Source: Raoultibacter timonensis (lineage in GTDB: Bacteria; Actinomycetota; Coriobacteriia; Coriobacteriales; Eggerthellaceae). Taken from it: a stretch of 64,000 nt of DNA. Both the position numbers and the translations under genes were made by a program. The stretch's first letter is position 1, and each line of letters starts with the position of its first letter. The notes under the pieces were generated by a model, which worked only from the letters and a program-made list of their open reading frames with translations, did not search any database and had not been told where the DNA came from. The DNA lies in contig NZ_LT964679.1 of assembly GCF_900240215.1 (NCBI RefSeq), positions 1,358,685 through 1,422,684 of the forward strand, read 5' to 3'. Positions 33,294 through 40,836 of this stretch are shown here, in pieces.

Positions 33294-34070
33294 TTAGACA
33301 TAGAGGATGAATTTCTTCTGCGACCGGTTAAACACGGCAACGCCGACCACCAGCGTGATAGCCCCCATCGCAAAGCAAACGAGGTTCATCTCGAGGCTCG
33401 GCGTTTGAGCCCACAGAGCAATCTCGCGAAAATACGTCACGTACTGGTACATGGGATTGAACTCCATGATCGCAATCATAAATTCAGGCAGCCTCTGGAT
33501 GGGATAGAACAGAGGTGTGGCATAGGTCCAAGCGGTGATTACGACGCCCCACAGGTGAATGACATCGCGGAAGAACACCGTAAGCGTAGCAAGAATGAGG
33601 GCGAGCCCCGTGCAGAACATGATCATATAGACGAGCAGCAGCGGCAGGAACAGAATATTCCACGTTGGCGCCACCTGGAAAAACAACATGACGATGACAA
33701 CCGCAATGAGCGATATGACGAAATTCACGAGTTCGAAAATAACCTTCTCGAGAGGGAACACCATCTTGTTGATACGAATCTTCTTAATGAGCGATGCCGA
33801 CTCGATGATCGACATCATGCCGCCGTTCGTTGCCGCAGCCATAAAGTTGAACAGCGTCGTCCCAAGAATGAGATAGAGCGGGAAGTTCTCGATATCGCCC
33901 CGAAACACGAACGAGAACACCGCCGAAAGCACGATCATCATGAGCAAGGGGTTGAGAATGGACCATAGCACGCCCAGAACACTGCGACGGTACTTGAGTT
34001 TAAAGTCCTTCGAGACAAGCGATGAGAGGACGAAACCATCCCGTTTGAAATTGAGGTGCCTCGTATTCAT
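33294..34070 (-). CDS. Polysaccharide ABC exporter permease (Wzm/TagG, ABC-2 type)
   Basis: 258 residues with six membrane spans, the standard size. The N-terminal amphipathic LVSKDFKLKYRRSVLGVLWSI is the hallmark of Wzm/TagG proteins. It forms the channel for the Wzt-like ATPase. A -10 like TATGAT lies 54 nt upstream on the minus strand, so the exporter and the glycosyltransferases after it probably form one operon starting here. The ribosome site is weak. Confidence 0.9.
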   Translation of the reverse strand: MNTRHLNFKRDGFVLSSLVSKDFKLKYRRSVLGVLWSILNPLLMMIVLSAVFSFVFRGDIENFPLYLILGTTLFNFMAAATNGGMMSIIESASLIKKIRINKMVFPLEKVIFELVNFVISLIAVVIVMLFFQVAPTWNILFLPLLLVYMIMFCTGLALILATLTVFFRDVIHLWGVVITAWTYATPLFYPIQRLPEFMIAIMEFNPMYQYVTYFREIALWAQTPSLEMNLVCFAMGAITLVVGVAVFNRSQKKFILYV

Positions 34071-34123
34071 ATATGCTGCAAGCCTTCGCTTTCATCCAGT
34101 TCATGCAAACGAATAACCAATTA

Positions 34124-34129
34124 ATCATA
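34124..34129 (-). promoter_or_regulatory. Extended -10 (TGC-TATGAT) of the exporter operon
   Basis: Minus-strand TATGAT (34129-34124) is preceded by TGC, an extended -10. It would start transcription about 45 nt upstream of the permease ATG at 34070. The surrounding gap is AT-richer than its flanks. Confidence 0.45.
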
Positions 34130-34250
34130 GCATGCAAGCCTGCGACCCGAGAAGGTCTCCACGACTCCCACGCAAAGCGGCCGCCAACGCCCAAATACGC
34201 CCGTGCATCGTGTTGCATGCGGGCATCGGCGCACTTCGGAGCCGATCCGC

Positions 34251-35744
34251 TTACATAAAGAAGCGGATCACATACGCAAGCGAAAACACGTTCACAAGGA
34301 CCATCGCAATGCCGAAAAAGAGGTTCGGAAGCCTCGCTGCCGGCGTTTTCTCCCTCAATACGAGCGCGCACAGCACAAGGAAAACCGGGGGAATAAAGTA
34401 GCGACCCTGCATCCAGGTAACGGCTGTAGGTCCCGCAAGCGCCTCCCACAACGCCAAGAACAACAAAAGCGATTCGATTGCGCCGAGAGCGATCAGGACA
34501 ACCCGCTCCCATGGCCTGAAGAGATCCTTCCGCTCGCCGAAGCTCGCAAGGAACGCCACGAGCAGCACCGCGAGATACACGACCCAGGCGAAAGGAACCC
34601 TCACGGTCACCGTGGCATCGGCGCCGTTCATATAGGGCCATCCAAGGTTCCCGCCCGCAAACTGCCAGAGAATCGTCCCGCCTTCCTGCGCAATCGTCGC
34701 GCCGAGCGAACCGAAGAAAGCATCGAAGCTAAACGACGAAAGCACGCGCTCGAGCATCGCCGAATACCCGATCATGTAAACGAACACCGCAGCAAGCACC
34801 ATGAACAACGCCGCTGCGAAAGGGAGCACCCATCTGATTTTTCGGCTTTCAATCCTCGGATACAGAATGACGGCTGCACATATCAGAGGAAGGTAGGCAT
34901 ATTTGCACAGCGCGACCAGCAACGCCAATCCGAGAAGAACGACCCACTCCCGCTTCGGAAGCGGATCGCACTGGCCGAAGCGCATGGCAAGCACCTGCAC
35001 GATGAAACAGAGCGCCGCGATGTTGCAGAGCGCATCGGCCGAACACGACGCCTCCTGCTGAAGCAACATCGGATTCAAGAGAAAAACGAATGCAAGTTTT
35101 TTACCGAAGGGCATCTTGCAAAGCATCCAGTAGCCCGCGAACAGGTACAGCATCGCGTTGATCAAACGGGCGGCGAATATGAGAACGTATGCGTTGATGC
35201 CCAGCGGAACGCCAATAAGCGTCGCGAGCGAAGGAAGCAGATAGTTAATGCTCGAATACGCGGCAGCGCAGTTTTCCGTCTCGCGTGTAAGCGAGTAGTC
35301 GAACGGTATGTCGAAACACGCCTGAAGCCCCGAGTACGGCCCGATCCACGCCTCTGCATCCCTTAGCTGCTCCGGAACCGTGAGGGGGCACACCCCCGAG
35401 CGATTGTCGAACACCCTGTTGATGTGAGTAAACTCGTCTGGTACGGCAAACGGCATCATGAACAGGGCAAAACCTATTAAGAGCGGAGGAGCCACAAGCA
35501 GAAAAATCGTCTCGATTTTTCGCACCGAACGGCTCCAGAGCCCAACCAACGCGGCGAGGGCAGCAAGGCACCCCATCGCCGCCCATCCCGTTTGCCATGT
35601 AAGCCATCCCGACTCGTAATGAGCGCAGACGCTTGCAAGCATCCCGGATTCGCCCGCAAAAAGGGCGCCAAGGTACACGGCGAACAATGCATAGAAAGAG
35701 CGGTTCTCTTTCCACGCAGAAGCTAGTTGAGTGGTTGATGACAT
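34251..35744 (-). CDS. DUF2142-family multispanning membrane protein
   Basis: 497 residues with roughly 12 hydrophobic segments. The large loop after the early spans carries FAVPDEFTHINRVFDN, the acidic motif typical of DUF2142. The C-terminal MQGRYFIPPVFL also matches the family. These proteins resemble GT-C type glycosyltransferases with an extracytoplasmic acidic motif and occur in polysaccharide loci. A role in sugar transfer outside the membrane is plausible but unproven. The ATG at 35744 has GGGGA 7 nt upstream. It sits between the heptose genes and the exporter. Confidence 0.82.
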   Translation of the reverse strand: MSSTTQLASAWKENRSFYALFAVYLGALFAGESGMLASVCAHYESGWLTWQTGWAAMGCLAALAALVGLWSRSVRKIETIFLLVAPPLLIGFALFMMPFAVPDEFTHINRVFDNRSGVCPLTVPEQLRDAEAWIGPYSGLQACFDIPFDYSLTRETENCAAAYSSINYLLPSLATLIGVPLGINAYVLIFAARLINAMLYLFAGYWMLCKMPFGKKLAFVFLLNPMLLQQEASCSADALCNIAALCFIVQVLAMRFGQCDPLPKREWVVLLGLALLVALCKYAYLPLICAAVILYPRIESRKIRWVLPFAAALFMVLAAVFVYMIGYSAMLERVLSSFSFDAFFGSLGATIAQEGGTILWQFAGGNLGWPYMNGADATVTVRVPFAWVVYLAVLLVAFLASFGERKDLFRPWERVVLIALGAIESLLLFLALWEALAGPTAVTWMQGRYFIPPVFLVLCALVLREKTPAARLPNLFFGIAMVLVNVFSLAYVIRFFM

Positions 35745-35864
35745 CGATTTTCCCCATATACTGCGAAACGAAACGAGCTGCCGCGCATGGCGGTGCGAAA
35801 CCGCATGATAGCACACGAACGGCTGAGGGAATATTTCATGATGAATTCCATAAGACCATCGTGC

Positions 35865-37004
35865 CTACGCGCCGACGAGCACACCCCTCACACCGCAAGC
35901 CGCTGCGGCCTGAAGATCGGTTTCCTTATCGCCGTACAGAACGCAGCATTCGGGATCGGCCTCGAAGTCGAACAAGGCCTTCTCGACCATGCCGCCCGCC
36001 GGCTTCCTGCAGGAGCACGGGCCGGTAACGGCGGGATGATGCGGGCAAAAATAGAACGCATCCACGCCGGCACCGAGCGCATCGAGCTTTTCGTTGAGTA
36101 TGCGGTGCAGTCTATGCATGTCCTCTTCGGCATAAAGGCCCTTGGCGATGCCCGCTTGATTGGTGACCACGACGATACGGTACCCTTTGCGTCGGTAGGA
36201 GCGCATAAGGCCGACCGTCGAGGGGATGAGTGCAAGCTTTTCCGGCTCGTACAAATGTCCCGTATCGACGTTGATCGTTCCATCACGATCGAAAAACGCT
36301 ATGCGGGTGCCACGGGGAACCAGATCGAAAAATACCGTCTGCGCGCGCTCGTAGTCTTCGGGTATCCCGATATCGAGAAAGAGCCCGCCGCTCTCGCAAG
36401 CGACAAACGCACCGTCCGAAACGAACCGCTCGAAATAGTCGTGCTCAATCGAGAAGGCGGGCGGCATCGCGGCAAGCGCGCTTCTCTTCAGGGCGTAAAC
36501 CCCACCGTTGACAAGGCCTTCTTCACAATACGACTTCTCCGCGAACGAGCTGATGATCCCGCCCTCGACCGTAAGAGACCCATAGCGGTCAAAGCGCTTC
36601 AACCGTCTAACGGCAAGCGCGGCGACAGCCTGCGGGCGAGCGCAAAGGGCTTCGTACAGAGCCCGATACCCAACGCGGAACAGCGAATCTCCGTTCAGTA
36701 CGATAACGACATCTTCGGAGCACATCCCGAGCGCCTGCTTGATTGCTCCCCCGGTTCCAAGCGGAGCATCTTCAACCGAATAGATAAGGCGCATACCCTT
36801 ATACGTCGAACCGAAATACTCGCTGATCCGGTTATGGAGATACCCTACGGCCAATACAACCGATTCGCATCCCTGGGAGAACAACTCATCGAGCACGAAG
36901 CGCAGAAACGGCCTTCCGCATACCGGAGCCATAGGTTTGGGCACGTCGGAGACAACATCGGCGAGTCTCGTACCGAATCCCCCCGCGAGGACGACAGCTT
37001 CCAT
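35865..37004 (-). CDS. Fused heptose-1-phosphate guanylyltransferase / heptose bisphosphate phosphatase
   Basis: 379 residues in two enzymes. Residues 1-225 are a sugar nucleotidyltransferase (VVLAGGFGTRLADVVSDVPK, LNGDSLF), like HddC. Residues 230-379 are a HAD phosphatase (FFDRDGTIN, Asp239/Asp241) with the Cys/His zinc loop CPHHPAVTGPCSCRKP of GmhB. Together they would remove the 7-phosphate of the heptose bisphosphate and load the 1-phosphate onto GTP. With the isomerase and kinase genes directly upstream, the whole route to GDP-D-glycero-alpha-D-manno-heptose is present. The start has GAGGAG 8 nt upstream. The fusion of the two steps is unusual but not unique. Confidence 0.87.
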   Translation of the reverse strand: MEAVVLAGGFGTRLADVVSDVPKPMAPVCGRPFLRFVLDELFSQGCESVVLAVGYLHNRISEYFGSTYKGMRLIYSVEDAPLGTGGAIKQALGMCSEDVVIVLNGDSLFRVGYRALYEALCARPQAVAALAVRRLKRFDRYGSLTVEGGIISSFAEKSYCEEGLVNGGVYALKRSALAAMPPAFSIEHDYFERFVSDGAFVACESGGLFLDIGIPEDYERAQTVFFDLVPRGTRIAFFDRDGTINVDTGHLYEPEKLALIPSTVGLMRSYRRKGYRIVVVTNQAGIAKGLYAEEDMHRLHRILNEKLDALGAGVDAFYFCPHHPAVTGPCSCRKPAGGMVEKALFDFEADPECCVLYGDKETDLQAAAACGVRGVLVGA

Positions 37005-37009
37005 GAGCG

Positions 37010-37666
37010 CTACTCCTCGAAGAACTCTGCTTCGAGGGCCAAACAAAGCGCATGGTAGAAAGGCAGGTGGAGCTCCTGAACCTTAAAGGCTTCGCGTTCG
37101 GGAACGAGCACGCAGGCGTCGGCTGCAGCGGAAAGCCTGCCACCGTCCCCTCCCGACAAGGCCACCACGCCGACCCCCCGGGCCTTCGCTACGGCGCACG
37201 CCGCAAGTACGTTTTCAGAGTTACCCGACGTACTGATAGCCAGAAGCGCATCGCCTGCTGCGCCCAGCACATACACCTGCTGAGCGAACGAGTATTGCGG
37301 AACGCGATCGTTGGAGAAAGCCGTAAGCAATGCGGAGCTCTCCGTCAGCGTTACGGCCGGAAGACCCCCTTGCAGCGAATCGGCAAGCCTTTGACCGTCG
37401 ATCCCGAGGGGAGCAGCCGCCCTCGCAATCGCAAGCGCCTCGTCGGACGGTACGGCCCGCTCTAAACAGAAGCCCTTCATGAGCTCGCCGACGATATGGG
37501 AGCAATCGGCAGCCGAGCCGCCGTTGCCGCAAAGCATAAGCTTACCGCCGCAGCGAAACGTTCTGACGAGCATCTCGAACGACTCGACTATGCCCGCCTC
37601 GCACACACGCAAACGCGGATGGCGCTCGTAGAGTTCGGCGAAGATCGCCGCCGACCGTTCGTTCAT
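37010..37666 (-). CDS. gmhA: Sedoheptulose-7-phosphate isomerase
   Basis: 218 residues with a SIS domain. LMLCGNGGSAADCSHIVGEL and LLAISTSGNSENVLAA are the sugar-phosphate-binding loops. It converts sedoheptulose 7-phosphate to D-glycero-D-manno-heptose 7-phosphate. It is slightly longer than Escherichia coli GmhA (~192), with an insert around LERAVPSDEALAIARAAAP. The ATG at 37666 has AAGGAG 5 nt upstream, 8 nt after the kinase stop; a long upstream extension overlapping the kinase gene is rejected. Neighbours supply the later steps. Confidence 0.9.
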   Translation of the reverse strand: MNERSAAIFAELYERHPRLRVCEAGIVESFEMLVRTFRCGGKLMLCGNGGSAADCSHIVGELMKGFCLERAVPSDEALAIARAAAPLGIDGQRLADSLQGGLPAVTLTESSALLTAFSNDRVPQYSFAQQVYVLGAAGDALLAISTSGNSENVLAACAVAKARGVGVVALSGGDGGRLSAAADACVLVPEREAFKVQELHLPFYHALCLALEAEFFEE

Positions 37667-37674
37667 ATCGCTCC

Positions 37675-38712
37675 TTAGTAGAGGGTCCACGCCTGAGCGC
37701 CCCGCTCGTAAAACGAGACGCTTTCGGCACGACCCCGCCCATCGTAGCCGTTCAAAGCCTCCATAAGCCCGTACCTTTTCGCGGGATCGCAGAATATCAT
37801 CATGAATCCGCCGCCCCCGGCTCCCGAAATCTTGGCCGCCTTGCCGCCATGCATCATAACGAGATCGTACAACTGCTCGATATGTGAGCTTGATACGTAA
37901 TGGGACGTCTTCTTCTTCGCCTGCCATCCCCTGTTCACGCATTCAGCCAAACCGTCGAAGTCGGCACGGAGCAAGCACGATTTCATCTCGTAGGCCGCAT
38001 CTTTCAGTTCCGCCATGCCTTCGATCGTATGGCGATCCTCTCGCTCGGACAGCGCTATCTGCTCATCGATGATCTTCGCGCTTTCCCTCGATACGCCGGT
38101 ATAGTACAGTACGATAGAGCTTTCGAGCTCGTTGAGCACCCAATTCTTCACACGCAACGGGTTCACCATGACGGTACCGTCGGAGTGGAACTCGACGTAA
38201 TTGAAACCGCCGAACGTTGCGGCGTACTGATCCTGCATACCGCCCGAGAGGGCCAGATCGTTCCGCTCGACATCGTAGGCGAGCTGCGCCATCTCGTAAT
38301 CGTCGATGGGTAAGTTCAGCAACTCGGCATACGCCTTGATCATGGCTACGACCATGGTCGAAGACGAACCGAGACCCGAACCGGCTGGAGCGTCGCAATA
38401 CGTCGTCATCGTAAGCGGCAAAGGCTCGCCCGCTCGGTATTCGGATACGATGCGGTTGTATACGCCCTTATGGAGCCTGAGGCCGGAATCGGAATCGATC
38501 CTCGGCACCGCTTTGCACTCGAATCGCTCATGCATGTCGACGGCGTCGAATACGACCGTATCATCGCTGCGCGGTTCAACGATGCAGTGCGCATACTTTC
38601 GGATCGTAGCGTTGAGCACCGCCCCGCCGCACGTTCTGAAATAGCTCTCGATATCGGTTCCTCCCCCAGCAAGCCCAAGGCGCAAGGGTGCTTTGGAGCG
38701 GATTTTTATCAT
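37675..38712 (-). CDS. hddA: D-glycero-alpha-D-manno-heptose-7-phosphate kinase (GHMP family)
   Basis: 345 residues. N-terminal KAPLRLGLAGGGTD, the GHMP ATP loop PAGSGLGSSS (about 109-118) and the C-terminal KISGAGGGGFMMIF place it with HddA-like kinases. It phosphorylates the anomeric carbon to give the 1,7-bisphosphate. Clustering with gmhA and the HddC-GmhB fusion settles the heptose assignment over fucokinase-like relatives. First gene of the heptose group, divergent from a glycosyltransferase gene across a 163-bp region. Ribosome site weak (GAGAG). Confidence 0.9.
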   Translation of the reverse strand: MIKIRSKAPLRLGLAGGGTDIESYFRTCGGAVLNATIRKYAHCIVEPRSDDTVVFDAVDMHERFECKAVPRIDSDSGLRLHKGVYNRIVSEYRAGEPLPLTMTTYCDAPAGSGLGSSSTMVVAMIKAYAELLNLPIDDYEMAQLAYDVERNDLALSGGMQDQYAATFGGFNYVEFHSDGTVMVNPLRVKNWVLNELESSIVLYYTGVSRESAKIIDEQIALSEREDRHTIEGMAELKDAAYEMKSCLLRADFDGLAECVNRGWQAKKKTSHYVSSSHIEQLYDLVMMHGGKAAKISGAGGGGFMMIFCDPAKRYGLMEALNGYDGRGRAESVSFYERGAQAWTLY

Positions 38713-38824
38713 CTCTCATCCATTCTGCTTGTCCAACCGGATCGCGGCGTTGCGCTTCCCTACGGAAACCATGCAGAAACGATACCGCATAGGGAAAACG
38801 GAAGAGCTGCTATTTTTGTCAATG

Positions 38825-38830
38825 TATAAT
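38825..38830 (+). promoter_or_regulatory. -10 box TATAAT of the GT/reductase pair
   Basis: TATAAT at 38825-38830 would start a ~40-nt leader to ATG 38876, which has AAGGAG. On the other strand TTGACA (38822-38817) points toward the heptose genes, but no matching -10 is found at the right distance, so that half is doubtful. Confidence 0.5.
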
Positions 38831-38875
38831 ATCATCAGAATCCAATGCAGCCCAATCGGCACCGAAAGGAGCACC

Positions 38876-39715
38876 ATGCTGTTCGACCGACTCCGATCGA
38901 ATTCGAAACGACCCGAAAACGGACCCCGCGTCATCGTAACCCTCACCTCCTACCCGCCGCGCATGCAGCATGTCGGCAGGAGCCTCGAAACCATTTTCAA
39001 CCAAACGCGTATACCCGATGCCGTGTACCTTTGGCTCATAGCAAGCGACTTCCCCGAGGGGCTCGCCTCGCTGCCCGAAGACGTACTCGCATTGCGCAAG
39101 AAGGGTCTCGAAGTGCGCTTCGCCGACATCGACCTCAAAGTGCACAACAAGTACTTCTGGACGCTTCGCGAGCACAACGACGACATCATCATCACGGTCG
39201 ACGACGATGTGCTATACCGCCCCACCGTGCTCGAAACGCTGCTCGACTCCTACCGATCGAATCCCCAAGCGGTATCCGCCATGCGAGCCCACCGTATAAC
39301 GTTCGACGAAACGGGCGCCATCAGGCCCTACACTGATTGGGTGTTCGAGTATACCGAGCAACTGGGGCAGCCCCGGATGGACCTTCTAGCGACCGGCGTC
39401 TGCGGTGTCCTCTATCCCCCTCACAGCCTCGACAGCAATCTCATGACCGTTGACGAGATCCAAAAAACCTGCATCGAAGCGGACGATATCTGGCTCAAGG
39501 TGATCGAATTGACGAAAGGCATCCCCGTAGTCGTCTGCGACGATGAGAAGCCGAGCCATATCTTGGTGGACGGATCCCAGGCAGTCGCCCGATGGCCCCA
39601 CATGAACGAAGGCGGGGGCAACGACGTTCAGATCAAAAACGCACTCGCCGCCCATAACGAATACTGCGGCGAAAACGACACGCTCATCGACCGCATCAGA
39701 CAGGGTGCCCGATAG
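38876..39715 (+). CDS. Putative glycosyltransferase with DXD motif
   Basis: 279 residues from ATG 38876 (AAGGAG 4-5 nt upstream). VIVTLTSYPPRMQHVGRSLE followed by IFNQTRIPDAVYLWL and the metal motif ITVDDDVLYRP are typical of a capsular glycosyltransferase family related to GT2/GT32. The C-terminal half holds ATGVCGVLYPPHSLD and EADDIWLKVIE. It should act in the cytoplasm on the glycan. It is followed 50 bp later by a sugar-nucleotide reductase, and a perfect terminator ends the pair. It may transfer the heptose-derived or deoxy sugar made nearby. Family call good, substrate unknown. Confidence 0.78.
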   Translation: MLFDRLRSNSKRPENGPRVIVTLTSYPPRMQHVGRSLETIFNQTRIPDAVYLWLIASDFPEGLASLPEDVLALRKKGLEVRFADIDLKVHNKYFWTLREHNDDIIITVDDDVLYRPTVLETLLDSYRSNPQAVSAMRAHRITFDETGAIRPYTDWVFEYTEQLGQPRMDLLATGVCGVLYPPHSLDSNLMTVDEIQKTCIEADDIWLKVIELTKGIPVVVCDDEKPSHILVDGSQAVARWPHMNEGGGNDVQIKNALAAHNEYCGENDTLIDRIRQGAR

Positions 39716-39765
39716 CTTTAAGGGAATACAGCAGGACGGCCGCAAACAGGAAAGAGGGAGACGGC

Positions 39766-40734
39766 ATGACGGTTTTGGTAACGGGTGCGGGCGGAATGAT
39801 CGGCTCGCACATGATGGAAATGCTTCAAGAGCGAGGCATTAGCGCGCTCGGCACCTACTACAAACCGACGATCGATTTGAACGAGCTCGATGAGAGCATC
39901 AGGCTCGCCGAATGCGATGTGCGCTATCCGCAAAGCGTCGAGAGGATCATCGCCGAAGAACGGCCCGATGCGATCTTCCATCTTGCAGCCCAAAGCTACC
40001 CCACGGTTTCCTGGGATCGCCCGTACGAAACCATGGATACCAATGCGGGCGGCACCATCGCCGTCTGCGAAGCGGTAAAGAAGATCCGCGAGGCCGATGA
40101 AGCCTACGATCCCGTCGTCATCATCGCGTGCTCGAGCGCAGAATACGGTAAAACGCTCGAAGACCTCGACGGTGCCGCAGTGACCGAGGATGCGCCCCTT
40201 TTGCCGCTCCATCCCTACGGAGTCAGCAAAGTCGCACAGGACTTGCTCGGTTACCAGTACTTTCGCAACGACGGCATCAGAACCATCAGAGCACGTATCT
40301 TCAATACGACGGGAACGCGCAAGGTCAACGACGTCACGTCCGACTTCACGCTGCGGGCTATCGAACAGGAACGGCTCGGTGCGGAAAATCCCGTGCTGCG
40401 CGTCGGCAACGTTAAAACGCATCGGGCGATCCTCGACTGCCGCGACCTCATCGAAGCGCTCTTCCTTCTCGCCGAGAAGGGAACGCCCGGCGAAGCGTAC
40501 AACATCTCGGCCACGAAGGCCCACAGCATCGAGTACCTCATCGAATCCATCGAAGATCTTACGGGGATCGACTTCGAGCTCGAAGTCGATCCCGCCCTGC
40601 TGCGCCCCACCGACGAGCGCGTGATCCTCGGCGACGTAACCAAGCTCGTGCGCGATACCGGATGGAGCCCCGCAATAGCCTACAGAGACACCATCGCCGA
40701 AATGCTCGCATACTGGAGAGAAAAGCTCACGTAG
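39766..40734 (+). CDS. NAD(P)-dependent epimerase/reductase, GDP-mannose dehydratase/RMD-like
   Basis: 322 residues, extended SDR. VTGAGGMIGSHMMEML is the NAD(P) loop; Ser-Ser in CSSAEYG and Tyr-xxx-Lys in HPYGVSKVA are catalytic. The C-terminal VDPALLRPTDERVILGDVTK resembles GDP-4-dehydro-6-deoxymannose reductase (RMD). The closeness to the GDP-heptose genes raises the option that it acts on GDP-heptose or its 4-keto-6-deoxy form. No separate 4,6-dehydratase is seen in the window. Start ATG has GGGAG upstream. Whether dehydratase, reductase or epimerase cannot be settled here. Confidence 0.8.
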   Translation: MTVLVTGAGGMIGSHMMEMLQERGISALGTYYKPTIDLNELDESIRLAECDVRYPQSVERIIAEERPDAIFHLAAQSYPTVSWDRPYETMDTNAGGTIAVCEAVKKIREADEAYDPVVIIACSSAEYGKTLEDLDGAAVTEDAPLLPLHPYGVSKVAQDLLGYQYFRNDGIRTIRARIFNTTGTRKVNDVTSDFTLRAIEQERLGAENPVLRVGNVKTHRAILDCRDLIEALFLLAEKGTPGEAYNISATKAHSIEYLIESIEDLTGIDFELEVDPALLRPTDERVILGDVTKLVRDTGWSPAIAYRDTIAEMLAYWREKLT

Positions 40735-40780
40735 ACCGGCGCGCCATGTTGCCCAGAGAACCATCGTGGGCAGATCCCAT

Positions 40781-40814
40781 AAAGAAGAAGGACCCCTGCG
40801 GGTCCTTCTTCTTT
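40781..40814. terminator. Bidirectional intrinsic terminator
   Basis: AAAGAAGAAGGACCC (40781-40795) pairs perfectly over 15 bp with GGGTCCTTCTTCTTT (40800-40814) around a 4-nt loop. It separates the convergent reductase gene (plus, ends 40734) and glucosaminidase gene (minus, ends 40837). The A/T-rich stem ends act as the U-tract in both directions. Confidence 0.9.
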
Positions 40815-40836
40815 ATATCGGATAGGTATCGGAGGT

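Noticed and set aside
38817..38822. TTGACA on the minus strand as the -35 of the heptose operon
   Set aside because: A perfect -35 hexamer, but no acceptable -10 lies 15-19 bp downstream.
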